From Hymenobacter actinosclerus (lineage in GTDB: Bacteria > Bacteroidota > Bacteroidia > Cytophagales > Hymenobacteraceae): a DNA stretch of 64,000 bases. Both the position numbers and the translations under genes were made by a program. The notes under the pieces are model-generated. The model saw only the letters and a program-made list of their open reading frames with translations. It was not told the origin of the DNA and did not search any database. This document shows positions 1 through 8,834 of the stretch, piece after piece; positions within the stretch are counted from its first letter, which is position 1; every line of letters starts with the position of its first letter. The stretch covers positions 1,054,001 to 1,118,000 of the forward strand of contig NZ_FOHS01000002.1 in the NCBI RefSeq assembly GCF_900111515.1. The letters are read 5' to 3'.

Positions 1-1
1 G

Positions 2-808
2 TTGCCCGGCACGCTCGCGGCCCAATGGGAATCGACTTACCAGGATTTCGATTCCTACAATGTGGTGGGCAAAATCACGGGCTCCGACCCAAAGCTGCGC
101 GATGAATACGTGGTGCATTCGGCCCACCTCGACCACCTGGGCGTGGGCGCGCCCGTGCGCGGCGACTCCATCTACAACGGGGCCCACGACAACGCCACGG
201 GCGTGGCTTCGGTGCTCGAAATTGCCGGTATCTATTCGCGGCTCAAGCAGAAGCCCGCCCGCAGCATTCTGCTGGTGCTGCAAACCGGCGAGGAGCTGGG
301 CTTGCTGGGCTCGGCCTACTTCGCGGCCCGGCCCACCGTGCCCGCCGCCAGCCTCGTGGCCAACGTGAATACCGATATGCCCACCATCATTGCCCCGCTG
401 CTGTCGGTGGTGCCGCTGGGGGCCCAGCACTCCACGCTGGCCGCACCGGTGGCCCAGGCCGCGGCCTACCTCAAGCTGCCAGTGGAGGACGACCCCGAAC
501 CCGAGCAGAACCGCTTTATCCGCTCCGACCAGTACAGCTTCGTGGCCCAGGGCATTCCGGCGCTGCACCTCAAGTACGGCAACCGCACGCCCGACGGCCG
601 CAACAACCTCAGCGAGCAGGTAAAGCAGTGGCGCGCCGCTACCTACCACAAACCCCAGGACGACATGAGCGGCACCTTCGATTTCGAGGCCGGCCGCACC
701 TACGTGCAGCTCAATTTCCTGGTCGGCTACCTAATAGCCCAAAACCCCGAACGCCCCCGCTGGAACCCCGGCGACTATTTCGGCCGGCAGTTCGGGGGGC
801 AGCGGTAG
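2..808 (+). CDS. M28 family zinc aminopeptidase (5'-truncated)
   Basis: This is the C-terminal part of an M28 di-zinc exopeptidase that removes N-terminal residues from peptides, usually in the periplasm or outside the cell in this group. The window opens inside the gene, so the start and any signal peptide are missing. The metal and catalytic signature is complete: AHLDHLG (His about 42 of the fragment), HDNATG (Asp63), GEELGLLGS (Glu97 catalytic, Glu98 metal), NTDM (Asp125), and a late His in TYHKPQDD. The stop is at 806-808. The next gene starts 44 bases downstream on the same strand but differs in composition, so an operon is unlikely. The family call is firm; substrate preference cannot be told. 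Confidence 0.93.
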   Translation: MPGTLAAQWESTYQDFDSYNVVGKITGSDPKLRDEYVVHSAHLDHLGVGAPVRGDSIYNGAHDNATGVASVLEIAGIYSRLKQKPARSILLVLQTGEELGLLGSAYFAARPTVPAASLVANVNTDMPTIIAPLLSVVPLGAQHSTLAAPVAQAAAYLKLPVEDDPEPEQNRFIRSDQYSFVAQGIPALHLKYGNRTPDGRNNLSEQVKQWRAATYHKPQDDMSGTFDFEAGRTYVQLNFLVGYLIAQNPERPRWNPGDYFGRQFGGQR

Positions 809-852
809 CGAAGCAGCCAGATACAATCCAACATATTCAGTTCTCAAATCCA

Positions 853-2115
853 ATGGCAGAGCATCTTGACACGAATCAACCTACTATTCAAGAAGAGTGG
901 TATTCAAAAGGCGAAACTTATGCGCAAGGAATCAATGAGATGGTTGCTTTCGGCGAAAAGAATGGCTGGGATAATTGGCAAGGGCCCGATCCGAAAGACG
1001 AAAGGGAGCATCTGGCGGCAGAAGTGCTGGCCCGGTTAAAGCAGGCTAACCTCGACAACGAGGTAGCAAGTTTTCGGAGTGATTTTCCGCCAGCGCACCA
1101 ACCCATAATTTCCTTTCTGGAAAAACAGGCACAAAGCGTTGAGCAATTACATTTTGTAAGCGGCCAGAAAATTGTTTTTCTGACGGGCCGAAGCTACCAG
1201 AACCGGCAGGCGTACAGCCTGGAGGACGACCAAGTAGTGAAGCTCGACGAGCACATTAAAGCCATTGGCAAATCGCAACAGGGCGACGTATTCGCCCTGG
1301 CAGCGCATGGGAAAGTAACCACCTGCCGTGGCTGGAAAGGCGAGGTAATAGCAGAATTTACGCTGAACAAAACGGCGGATTTGGGCATCACGGAGCTGAT
1401 CCCTTTTAATGATGGTAAGCGGTTTCTGCTGGTTAGTTCGGAAGGAATCTACCTGGTGTCCGGAGGAGAAGAGAAGCTGCTTCACCCCCTAAACGACGAC
1501 AACGAGGAGGATTGGTCGCCGGATATTGACATGGAAAATGCCGCCTTATCAAATGACAACCGCTACATCGCCGTTGGCGACCAGTGCTACGATCATAGGA
1601 TTTTAGATGCGGCTGGAAATACACTGGGCACCATCGGGCCGCAATCATCCTACCCCCATTTTTGCCTGTTCTCAAAGGATGACCGGCAGCTCATCACCAA
1701 TTCCTGCCACTTCTACAACGGTGTAACTATCGGCGTCGAATCCGAATTGTTTGACGGAGTAGCTATTGAGGGATATACCGAAAGCGAAGACTACACAACA
1801 ATTGATGAAGGAATGCGGGTTTACGCTGGCCTGTCGACCAAAGATTATTACATTCTGGGCGACGCCTACGGCTATATCAGGGCCATTAATAGAGGAGGAG
1901 AGAAAATCTGGGAATATTTTCTGGGCTCAACTATCAGCGGAATGACCATTTCCGAGGATGAGCGGACGTTGTGGGTTGGCTCAACCAGCGGGATGCTGCA
2001 CAAACTCACCTTGGGCAAAGGCCACCGGGATACGCACACGATTGGCAGCGGCCAGCACTACGAGGAATTCCGATTGCTCATCTGGAAAGATGAGCCGCAG
2101 ATATGGAGATGGTAA
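853..2115 (+). CDS. Hypothetical protein with beta-propeller-like repeats
   Basis: The product is 420 residues. The reading frame is open further upstream, but the ATG at 853 (MAEHLDTNQ) is preferred because upstream in-frame codons overlap the M28 gene and read as out-of-frame peptidase sequence. The first 100 or so residues are charged and helical. From about residue 105 to the end there are repeated beta-rich blocks with sayings such as GKRFLLVSSEGIYLVS, SNDNRYIAVGD, KDDRQLITN and DERTLWVGSTSG, the rhythm of WD40/PQQ-type propeller blades. There is no signal peptide, so it is probably cytoplasmic. Base composition is visibly less GC-rich than its neighbours, which suggests recent arrival. 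I do not recognise a specific function. Confidence 0.82.
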   Translation: MAEHLDTNQPTIQEEWYSKGETYAQGINEMVAFGEKNGWDNWQGPDPKDEREHLAAEVLARLKQANLDNEVASFRSDFPPAHQPIISFLEKQAQSVEQLHFVSGQKIVFLTGRSYQNRQAYSLEDDQVVKLDEHIKAIGKSQQGDVFALAAHGKVTTCRGWKGEVIAEFTLNKTADLGITELIPFNDGKRFLLVSSEGIYLVSGGEEKLLHPLNDDNEEDWSPDIDMENAALSNDNRYIAVGDQCYDHRILDAAGNTLGTIGPQSSYPHFCLFSKDDRQLITNSCHFYNGVTIGVESELFDGVAIEGYTESEDYTTIDEGMRVYAGLSTKDYYILGDAYGYIRAINRGGEKIWEYFLGSTISGMTISEDERTLWVGSTSGMLHKLTLGKGHRDTHTIGSGQHYEEFRLLIWKDEPQIWRW

Positions 2116-2136
2116 CAGGCAATCTATTGTAACGCA

Positions 2137-2171
2137 AAACCGCCCCGCCCACTAGGTGGGCGGGGCGGTTT
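2137..2171. terminator. Bidirectional hairpin between convergent genes
   Basis: A perfect 16-bp stem with a 3-base loop (TAG) begins AAACCGCCCC and ends GGGGCGGTTT, giving a T-run on either strand. It sits between the convergent genes ending at 2115 (+) and 2191 (-), so it can stop transcription from both sides. Confidence 0.9.
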
Positions 2172-2190
2172 GACAACAGGCTGAGCCGAA

Positions 2191-4638
2191 TTACTTAGCG
2201 CCGGCCTGGCCGACCGGGGTTTCGGTGCCGGCGGCGGGGGCGTTCTTCACGAACTTATCGAGCCAGCTGTTCATCTCCCAGAGCATGTGCAAGAGCGACT
2301 CCTTGGCCGTGTAGCCGTGGCTTTCGTAGGGCAGCAGCACCAGGCGCGTGCTGGCCCCGAAGCTCTTGAGGGCCGTGTAGTAGCGCTCCGACTGCATCGG
2401 GAAGGTGCCGGTGTTGTTATCGGCCTCGCCGTGCATGAGCAGCAGCGGGGTTTTCATCTTGTCGGCCTGCTGAAAGGGCGACATGGTATTGTACACCTCC
2501 GGGGCCTGCCAGTAGGTGCGCTGCTCGTTCTGGAAACCAAAGGGCGTGAGCGTGCGGTTGTAGGCGCCGCTGCGGGCAATACCGGCCCGGAACAGCTTGC
2601 TGTGGGTGAGCAGATTGGCCGTCATGAAGGCCCCGTAGGAGTGGCCGCCCACCGCCACGCGGTTGGCATCGACTACGCCGCGGCGCACGCCTTCCTCAAT
2701 GGCGGCCTGGGCGCTCGATACGAGCTGCGTCACGTAAGTATCGTTCGGCTCCTTGTCGCCCTCGCCCACAATCGGGATGCTGGCGTTGTCGAGAATCGCG
2801 TAGCCCATGGTCACGAAGACGGCCGCGCCCCAGTAGCTGATGCGGTTGAACTGGTAGGGTGAGCCGTTGACCTGGCCGGCGGCGGCGGCACTCTTGAATT
2901 CGGCCGGGTAGGCCCACAGGAACGTGGGCAGCGGGCCGTCGGACTTCTTGTAACCGGCCGGCAGGTACAGCATGGCCGTCAGTTCCACGCCATCGGCGCG
3001 TTTGTAGCGGAGCTGCTCCTTCTGGATGCCCTTGAGCTGCGGGTAGGGGTGCGGGAAGTTGGTGACGCGCTGGGGCGCGCTGCGCTTGGCGAGGTTGCGG
3101 ATGTAGTAGTTCGGGTTTTCGTCGGGCTGCTCCTGGGTGGTGAGCAGCACGCGCTTTCTGGCGTCGAGCACGGCGATGGGCCGCTCGAAGCGGGGGGCCT
3201 GGGAGCGCCAGATTTCCTGGCTTTTACCGGTTTTCAGGTTGAGCACGCTCACGAAGGGCCGGTCGCCGGTGCTGGAAGCGCCCGTGCCGTTGAGCAGCAG
3301 CAGTTCGCCGTTGGGCAGCAGGTTGAGCACGTCGCGGCCGTACTGGTTGCGGCGGGTGTCGGGCTGGCCGGGGTCGGAGTAGCGGTCCTCGTACGAGCGG
3401 TCGAACAGGGTGCTGGCCTGCCAGGTGCGTGGGTTCACGATTTTGGTCAGGCTCCGGCGCGACTGCCACCACCGCTCGGTAGCCAGGGCGGTCTTATCAT
3501 CACCCCACTCAAAGCCGCCGAAACGGTACTGGGCCGCGTAAATCTGCTGGGGTGCGCCGGCAAACGGGGCGTCGAGGGCAAATACTTTGTCGCGGATATC
3601 GGCCTTCTTTTTGGGGTCGCCGCCGTCCTGGGCCTCGGTGTAGAAAACCGTGGCCGGCACATCGTGGCGCCAGTCGTAGTCGCGCGGGCCGGTGGGGGCG
3701 CCGTCGGGGCTGTAGGGCACGTTTTCCTGGGCGGGCGTGTCGGACAGCATTTTCACCAGCGTGCCATCAATGCCGAACACCTCCGTCCGGACCGGGAAGC
3801 GGTACACCGGCACGAGGTAGGAAAACGGCGCGTGCACGGTTTCCGTCAGCACATAGCGCCCATCGGGCGAGGCCTGCGCGCCGGTGATGATGCCCGGCTG
3901 GCCGATGGCCTTCGTCTGCCCGTCGAGGCCCAGGCGCATTACCTGGGCGGTGGCGTAGTAGTTGAACTGCTTTTCATCGGAAGGGTTCTTGAGCAGATCC
4001 TGGTAGGTGGGCGCCTGGCCCGAGCGGCCCAGGTTCTGCTGCACCGTGGGGCCAGTGGGCACGCGGCCGGGAGCCGGCGCGGCTCCGCGGCCAGCCGGCA
4101 CGGCCCGCACAATAAAGCCCTGCCCGTCGGGCAGCCAGTTGTAGGGCGTGCCCAGCACGGCGTTCAGCGCCACGGTGCCCACGCGCCGGGCCGCGGCGGT
4201 GGCCACGTCGGCCACGTACAGCTCCAGCTGGGTGTCGGTGGTGTTGGTGAAGGCAAATTTGGTTTCGTCCGGCGACCATTGCAGGTAGCTCAGGCGGGCC
4301 TCGGCGGGCAGGCCGGTTACGGCCGTTTCGGCGCCGGAGGGCAGCTTTTTCAGCTTGAGGCCGGTGAGGTAGGAAGCGCGGCTGGGGCCGTTGGTGACGG
4401 GGTTGAGCCGCACGCCGGCCAGCCGCAACTCGGGCTGCGACAGCTCGGCGATGGTGGGGTTGGCGGCGCGCTCCAGAATCACCATGTACTGGCCCCTGGA
4501 ATCCACGCTGACGCCCGGCGTAGGCGCCACGGTTACCAGGTCGGCCAGGGCTTTGGGGGGCGTCTGGTAGGTGGCGGCATCCTGCGCCAGCCCGGCGTGC
4601 GAGCCGAGCAGCAGCAGCCCAATGAGAAGTTTTTTCAT
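2191..4638 (-). CDS. S9 family serine peptidase, glutamyl-endopeptidase-like
   Basis: This 815-residue secreted alpha/beta-hydrolase peptidase resembles the S9D (plant glutamyl endopeptidase-like) branch. The ATG at 4638 gives MKKLLIGLLLLGSHAGLAQ, a clean signal peptide, so it is chosen over in-frame codons upstream. The N-terminal 500 residues form the propeller domain. The catalytic domain shows Ser about 667 in GGHSYGAF, Asp about 740 in MHGEADNN and His about 774 in SHGY, so the triad is complete. The length fits the family. It lies 87 bases downstream of a glycosyltransferase gene on the same strand, and its 3' end faces the hairpin at 2137. A role in periplasmic peptide breakdown is inferred from the family. 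Confidence 0.92.
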   Translation of the reverse strand: MKKLLIGLLLLGSHAGLAQDAATYQTPPKALADLVTVAPTPGVSVDSRGQYMVILERAANPTIAELSQPELRLAGVRLNPVTNGPSRASYLTGLKLKKLPSGAETAVTGLPAEARLSYLQWSPDETKFAFTNTTDTQLELYVADVATAAARRVGTVALNAVLGTPYNWLPDGQGFIVRAVPAGRGAAPAPGRVPTGPTVQQNLGRSGQAPTYQDLLKNPSDEKQFNYYATAQVMRLGLDGQTKAIGQPGIITGAQASPDGRYVLTETVHAPFSYLVPVYRFPVRTEVFGIDGTLVKMLSDTPAQENVPYSPDGAPTGPRDYDWRHDVPATVFYTEAQDGGDPKKKADIRDKVFALDAPFAGAPQQIYAAQYRFGGFEWGDDKTALATERWWQSRRSLTKIVNPRTWQASTLFDRSYEDRYSDPGQPDTRRNQYGRDVLNLLPNGELLLLNGTGASSTGDRPFVSVLNLKTGKSQEIWRSQAPRFERPIAVLDARKRVLLTTQEQPDENPNYYIRNLAKRSAPQRVTNFPHPYPQLKGIQKEQLRYKRADGVELTAMLYLPAGYKKSDGPLPTFLWAYPAEFKSAAAAGQVNGSPYQFNRISYWGAAVFVTMGYAILDNASIPIVGEGDKEPNDTYVTQLVSSAQAAIEEGVRRGVVDANRVAVGGHSYGAFMTANLLTHSKLFRAGIARSGAYNRTLTPFGFQNEQRTYWQAPEVYNTMSPFQQADKMKTPLLLMHGEADNNTGTFPMQSERYYTALKSFGASTRLVLLPYESHGYTAKESLLHMLWEMNSWLDKFVKNAPAAGTETPVGQAGAK

Positions 4639-4725
4639 GCCGAGTGGGGTTTTGGTAGGAGGCTGTGAAGTTCGCCCAAAATGTGCGGAAAGCAAACCTG
4701 GGGCATATCCACCCGAAACCCACCT

Positions 4726-6267
4726 TCAAAACTGCCCCCAGGCGGCCAGCTCGCGGCGGTGCCGCCTGGCGGTGTAGGCCAGGATGGCAGTGTCGGGCTG
4801 GAAACCAAGGCGGATGCGCGTGCCCCGCTCGCGGGCGTAAGGGTTGCGCACCTCCCCCACCGTTTGCAGGGTTTGGAAGTGCTTTTCCAGGCCCGGCGTG
4901 GGCTCTTCTTCCACTAGCAGAATGTATTGCCAGCCGCCGGGTGGCGTAGGGGGCTGCCAGAACAGGTAGCTGCCGTTGAAGCTGTTAGCCGGAGGCAAGT
5001 CGTGGCGGCGGTTGTAGTAGTTGATAGCGCCGGCCTGGCCGTAGTTGTCCGTCAGGATGAAGGTGTGGCCTTGGGCGGCGGCGGGCAGGGCGGCGTAGGC
5101 GGCGTGCGTTTTGGCGGCCAGTTCGCGCCAGCCCAGCATGTCGGCAAAGTCCTGGGGCAGCGGGTGGTCGCGGCCGTCTTCCCAGCGCAACACGCCCAGC
5201 TTCTGGTAGCGTGCACCCAGCGCCAGCATGCCGGCGGGCGGCTCGGTAGTGAACAGCAGCGGCAGAATTCGGAGGCTGAGTGCCAGGGGCAGCCCCAGCA
5301 GCGCCGGCCGGAGCACCTGCCCCAGCCGCGGCCGACTGCTTAGCCACTGCTGCCACCACGCGGCGCCAGCGGCCAGCAGCAGCGGGTAGTAGCCCAGGGC
5401 GTAGTAGTCTTTGCCATGCAGCAGCGTGAGCAGCAGCAAGCCGGCCACGTACACCAGCCCCAGCGCCCGGTAGGGTTGCAGCCGCCAACTCAGCAGCAAC
5501 GCCAGCAGGCCGGGCACCCACACCCAGAGGCTCAGCACGTTCATTATAGCCTGGCTTTGCCAGAAGCCGGCCACCGACACGTGCACCAGCTGACTTTCGC
5601 GCAGCAGCGCCATGTGGTGGCGCACCGGCAGCCCGTGCCCGATTTGCCAGGCCAGATTGGGCAGCCACAGCAGCAGCGCCAGGCCCACCGCCAGCCAGAA
5701 CGGCCGCGTCGCCAGCACCCGCCGCAGCGGCGTGAGCAGTAGGGCCGCCACCAGCGCGGCTATATAGAACAGAGCCGAATACTTGTTGAGCAGCGCCAGC
5801 CCCAGCATGGCCCCGATGGCGTAGAGCCAGCGCGGGGCCGGCTGCTGCACGTAGCAAATCAGCCAGTAGCCGACGGCCGTAAAGGCCAGCACCTCAAACG
5901 AGTTGGGCTGAAACAGAAAGTTGAGCCGGGCGTAGGCCCCCAGCAGGTAGCTAAGGCCGGCCAGCGCCACGGCCCAGGGCCCGCCGCCCAGCCGCTGCAC
6001 GGCGCGGCCCACCAGGTAAATGGTGAGGCTGCCCCAGAGCAAAGGCCAGAATTTCACCCAGAACCAGTTGCCGCCGAGTGCCAGCGTAAGCCAGCTTTGC
6101 AGGGCCGTGAGGGGCGGTACCTCGAGGTAGCCCCAGGCCAGATGGCGGCCGTAGTCGAGGTAGAGGTACTCGTCGCGGTGGAGCTCGTAGGCGCGGCTGG
6201 CCAGCCCGTAGCCGGTGGCAAACCTGAGCAGGGCCAGCAGCGCCGGCAGCAGGCGGAAGCTTTTCAT
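4726..6267 (-). CDS. GT39/ArnT-type membrane glycosyltransferase
   Basis: A 513-residue polytopic membrane protein of the dolichyl-phosphate-mannose/ArnT (GT39) superfamily, which moves sugars from lipid-linked donors on the outer face of the inner membrane. The N-terminus has a membrane segment followed by YELHRDEYLYLDYGRH, where the acidic Asp-Glu pair in the first periplasmic loop is the family's catalytic signature. About ten further hydrophobic segments follow, then a soluble C-terminal domain of about 170 residues containing ILTDNYGQAGAINYYN. The start ATG at 6267 is well placed. Donor and acceptor cannot be read from sequence. The S9 peptidase gene follows on the same strand. Confidence 0.88.
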   Translation of the reverse strand: MKSFRLLPALLALLRFATGYGLASRAYELHRDEYLYLDYGRHLAWGYLEVPPLTALQSWLTLALGGNWFWVKFWPLLWGSLTIYLVGRAVQRLGGGPWAVALAGLSYLLGAYARLNFLFQPNSFEVLAFTAVGYWLICYVQQPAPRWLYAIGAMLGLALLNKYSALFYIAALVAALLLTPLRRVLATRPFWLAVGLALLLWLPNLAWQIGHGLPVRHHMALLRESQLVHVSVAGFWQSQAIMNVLSLWVWVPGLLALLLSWRLQPYRALGLVYVAGLLLLTLLHGKDYYALGYYPLLLAAGAAWWQQWLSSRPRLGQVLRPALLGLPLALSLRILPLLFTTEPPAGMLALGARYQKLGVLRWEDGRDHPLPQDFADMLGWRELAAKTHAAYAALPAAAQGHTFILTDNYGQAGAINYYNRRHDLPPANSFNGSYLFWQPPTPPGGWQYILLVEEEPTPGLEKHFQTLQTVGEVRNPYARERGTRIRLGFQPDTAILAYTARRHRRELAAWGQF

Positions 6268-6297
6268 AGCCCTAATATAGCCTCTGGCTGATACTTG

Positions 6298-6543
6298 CTA
6301 CAGGTCGCGGGGCAGGCGGATGGCGGGCAGGTAGTCGCGCAGGCCGGCGGGGTGGCGGAACAGGTGGATGAACAGCAAGTGCCCGTTGCCCGACTCGCAC
6401 CACTGCTCGGCGTAAAAATCGGCCACCGCAAACAGTTGCAGCCGGAAGCTGTCTTCGCGCCGCTCGGCCAGCAGCCGGCCGTGTTCGGCCAGGTACTCGG
6501 CCTGCCGGAACAGGTTCAGCGCTTTAAACTCGGCGTATTTCAT
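6298..6543 (-). CDS. Small hypothetical protein (81 aa)
   Basis: An 81-residue soluble protein, MKYAEFKALNLFRQAEYLAEHGRLL, with a mixed helix/strand pattern, aromatic residues and no signal peptide or membrane segment. It reads as a single compact domain of the kind widespread in Cytophagales, where it may describe a small adaptor, but I do not recognise the family. The start is the only reasonable ATG. It ends 30 bases upstream of the glycosyltransferase start and may be cotranscribed with it. Directly upstream lies the composite repeat 6560-6760. Confidence 0.7.
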   Translation of the reverse strand: MKYAEFKALNLFRQAEYLAEHGRLLAERREDSFRLQLFAVADFYAEQWCESGNGHLLFIHLFRHPAGLRDYLPAIRLPRDL

Positions 6544-6559
6544 GGCGGGGCAAAGGTAC

Positions 6560-6760
6560 GGGGTGATGGGGTGATGGGGTGATGGGGTGAGGAGGTGATA
6601 GAGAAACGGTCATTCTGAGCGAAGCGGAGCGGAGTCGAAGAATCTCGCGTGCCAAAGTAATTCCTGACGACAGGGTTACCATTGCACGCGAGATTCTTCG
6701 CTCCGCTCAGAATGACCGTTCCTCTATCACCCCATCACCTCCTCACCCTATCACCCCATC
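6560..6760. repeat. Composite inverted repeat: 8-base tandem outer arms, CATTCTGAGC core
   Basis: The outer left arm (6560-6601) repeats the unit GGTGATGG about four times. The inner left core (6605-6652) starts AACGGTCATTCTGAGC and the inner right core (6684-6720) ends CAGAATGACCGTT. The outer right arm (6724-6760) is the complement of the left tandem array (CACCCCATC units). The two cores pair except for a short extra stretch in the left one. It separates the divergent 81-aa gene and the YfcC gene. No coding capacity. Confidence 0.9.
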
Positions 6761-6766
6761 CCTCCC

Positions 6767-6774
6767 TACCTTCG
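6767..6774 (+). promoter_or_regulatory. Candidate -7 element TACCTTCG
   Basis: TACCTTCG matches the Bacteroidota -7 consensus TAnnTTTG at seven of eight positions. It ends only four bases before the ATG at 6779, so transcription would begin at or near the start codon, implying a leaderless message. No clear -33 TTTG is seen. Confidence 0.4.
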
Positions 6775-6778
6775 CGGC

Positions 6779-8128
6779 ATGAAGACGATTCGCTTTCCGC
6801 ACCCGCTGGTACTCCTGGTGGGCTTTATTTTGCTGGCCTGCGCGCTGAGCTACGTGTTGCCGGCCGGCGTGTTCGAGCGCCTGCCCGATGCCGCTACCGG
6901 CCGCGACGTGGTGGTGGCCGGCTCCTACCACCGCGTGCCGGCCACGCCGGTTAGCCCCCTGCAAGCCCTGGTCGATATTCCGAAAGGACTGGTCGATGCC
7001 GCCTCCGTGATTTTCCTGGTGTTCCTGGCCGGTGGCGCCTTCACGGTCGTCGACCTCACGGGGGCCCTGCGCCGGGGCGTGGATTGGCTGCTGGAGAAAT
7101 TCCGGGGGCGCGAGGCGGTGGTGATTCCCATCATTTCGGTGCTGTTTGCCACGATGGGGGCGCTGGAAAATATGCAGGAGGAAATAGTGCCCCTGGTGCC
7201 GGTGCTGCTGATTCTGATGCGCCGCATCGGCTACCCGGTCATTACGGCCGCGGCCGTGAGCATCGGCTCGGCGGCGGTGGGGGCGGCGTTCAGCCCGCTC
7301 AACCCGTTTCAGGTGGGCATTGCCCAGAAGCTAGCTCAGCTGCCGCTGCTTTCGGGTGGGGGCTTTCGGCTGGTGTTTCTGCTGCTGGCCCTGGTTATCT
7401 GGATTGGCGGCACCGTGCGCTATGCCCAGCGCCACCGCATCGCGCCCGAAACCAGCGAGCAGGCCGACCCCAACGGCACGCTGGTAGCGGGCCGCAACCA
7501 CGGGCTGGTGCTGGCCCTGCTGCTGGGCGGCTTCGCGTTCTTCGCCTACGGCGTGCTCAAGCTGGGCTGGGATTTCGAGCAGATGGCGGCCCTGTTCTTC
7601 ACGATGGGCGTAGTGGCCGGCCTGGTGGGCGGGCTGGGCCTCACGGGCACCGCCGAGGGCTTCATCGCCGGCTTCCGCGACATTGCCTTTTCGGCGCTGC
7701 TGATTGGTTTTGCCCGCGCCATTTTCGTGGTGCTGGAGCAGGGCCAGATTGTCGATACCATCGTCAACGCCCTCTCGGCGCCACTGGCCGGGCTGCCGGC
7801 CTGGGTGGCGGCCATCGGCATGATGGGCGTGCACACGGCCCTGCACCTGCCCGTGCCCTCGGTCAGCGGCCAGGCCGTGCTCACCATGCCGCTGCTCGTG
7901 CCTCTCTCCGACCTTATCGGCCTCTCGCGCCAAGTTACCGTGCTGGCCTACCAGTACGGCGCCGGCCTCTGCGAGCTGATAACGCCCACCAACGGTGCTT
8001 TGGTGGCCATCGTGGCCGCCTGCGGCGTGCGGTTTGATGAGTGGTGGCGCTTCGTGTTCCCGCTCTACCTGCTGCTGGTCGCCCTGGGCGTGGTGGCCGT
8101 GGTGGTGGGCATTGCGGTGGGGCTGTAG
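6779..8128 (+). CDS. YfcC-family membrane carrier
   Basis: A 449-residue inner-membrane carrier of the YfcC/C4-dicarboxylate anaerobic carrier-like superfamily, often annotated as a basic amino acid antiporter. About eleven hydrophobic segments are visible. Family-typical stretches include IFLVFLAGGAFTVVDLTGA near residue 80, GALENMQEEIVPLVPVL near 125, the GSAAVGAAFSPLNPF re-entrant-like motif near 165, and a C-terminal repeat of this with YQYGAGLCELITPTNGAL near 390. The second copy (PTNGAL) mirrors the first (PLNPF), as expected for an inverted two-repeat fold. The start ATG is immediately downstream of the candidate promoter. The transported substrate is not determinable. Confidence 0.88.
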   Translation: MKTIRFPHPLVLLVGFILLACALSYVLPAGVFERLPDAATGRDVVVAGSYHRVPATPVSPLQALVDIPKGLVDAASVIFLVFLAGGAFTVVDLTGALRRGVDWLLEKFRGREAVVIPIISVLFATMGALENMQEEIVPLVPVLLILMRRIGYPVITAAAVSIGSAAVGAAFSPLNPFQVGIAQKLAQLPLLSGGGFRLVFLLLALVIWIGGTVRYAQRHRIAPETSEQADPNGTLVAGRNHGLVLALLLGGFAFFAYGVLKLGWDFEQMAALFFTMGVVAGLVGGLGLTGTAEGFIAGFRDIAFSALLIGFARAIFVVLEQGQIVDTIVNALSAPLAGLPAWVAAIGMMGVHTALHLPVPSVSGQAVLTMPLLVPLSDLIGLSRQVTVLAYQYGAGLCELITPTNGALVAIVAACGVRFDEWWRFVFPLYLLLVALGVVAVVVGIAVGL

Positions 8129-8129
8129 C

Positions 8130-8196
8130 GGTGAATGAGTGACTCAGTGAATGAGTGATTTGGTGTGTCACTCATTTACCGAGTCACTCATTCACC
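8130..8196. repeat. Inverted repeat built of GTGAATGAGTGA units
   Basis: The left arm (8130-8160) contains GTGAATGAGTGACTC followed by a second similar unit; the right arm (8166-8196) is its complement with two mismatches. It fills the whole gap between two convergent genes and starts one base after the YfcC stop codon, so it may serve as terminator. Confidence 0.85.
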
Positions 8197-8199
8197 AAA

Positions 8200-8589
8200 T
8201 CATTGCAACGCCAGCTCATCGGCCTCGAAAACGCGCTGGATTTTGCGCTTCTTCTCAACTACCTGAAACTGGAACGCATCGGCGCGCTCGTCGAAATACA
8301 CGTCGGAAATGAGGCCCTGGTGGGCGGGCGGGGCGGTGGTTTTCACCTGGTCGCCGAAGCTGAAGGGCGGCTTCTGGTAAAGCTCCTTGAACAGCTCGGG
8401 GCTCACGAAAAACTGCTGCTCGTCGTAGCGCAGGATAATCCAGTCGTCGGTTTCGTCGATTTTCTCGAACACTTTGCCCAGCGGCTCCAGCCACTCGAAG
8501 GAGCGGCGGTTGGCGGGGTGGATGTAGCGGTAGCCGTATTCGGGCGTCCAGCCGTAGAGGCCGAACACCACGGGTTTGGGTCGGGGCAT
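8200..8589 (-). CDS. Conserved small hypothetical protein (129 aa)
   Basis: A 129-residue cytoplasmic protein beginning MPRPKPVVFGLYGWTPEYGY when the ATG at 8589 is used; an in-frame ATG 24 bases upstream would add a short hydrophobic piece and is less likely. The sequence has many aromatics (FGLYGW, YIHPANRR, WIILRYDEQQFF) and a beta-rich second half, resembling a small conserved Cytophagales family whose function I do not know. It ends against the inverted repeat at 8130-8196. Confidence 0.75.
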   Translation of the reverse strand: MPRPKPVVFGLYGWTPEYGYRYIHPANRRSFEWLEPLGKVFEKIDETDDWIILRYDEQQFFVSPELFKELYQKPPFSFGDQVKTTAPPAHQGLISDVYFDERADAFQFQVVEKKRKIQRVFEADELALQ

Positions 8590-8610
8590 AAGGGGAAACA
8601 GTAAATAACC

Positions 8611-8834
8611 CAAGTTGCGGGCTAAGAGCTAGCAGCTGACTCCCCTCCTTGGAAAATGTCGCGCATAGAGCGAATGTGGGCTGGGGGTGGTTGATAAGCG
8701 TTGAACGGCAGCTAAAAACCAGTTTTAGTCATCGTTCTGCCATCATCGACCACCCCAGCCCACACTCGCTCTATGCGTGACATTTTCCAAGGAGGGGAGC
8801 TAATTTTTAGCGTTAACGCCTACTCCGCAACTTG
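8611..8834. repeat. Long nested inverted repeat, CTCCCCTCCTTGG family
   Basis: The gene-free stretch 8590-9001 is mostly this element. Outer arms CAAGTTGCGG (8611-8620) and CCGCAACTTG (8825-8834) enclose arms of about 58 bp (8634-8695 and 8745-8801) that pair with only a few mismatches; the left begins AGCTGACTCCCCTCC and the right ends GGAGGGGAGCT. The loop is about 50 bases. Only the start region of the 9002 gene follows; nothing else is visible between 8835 and 9001. Confidence 0.9.

Noticed and set aside
3049-4668. Long plus-strand open frame opposite the S9 peptidase (539 codons)
   Set aside because: It is a GC-rich antisense shadow of a well-supported gene, with Gly/Val/Arg-rich composition and no domain.
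6560-6760. Insertion sequence or transposon end
   Set aside because: The long inverted repeats contain no transposase gene and no obvious target-site duplication.
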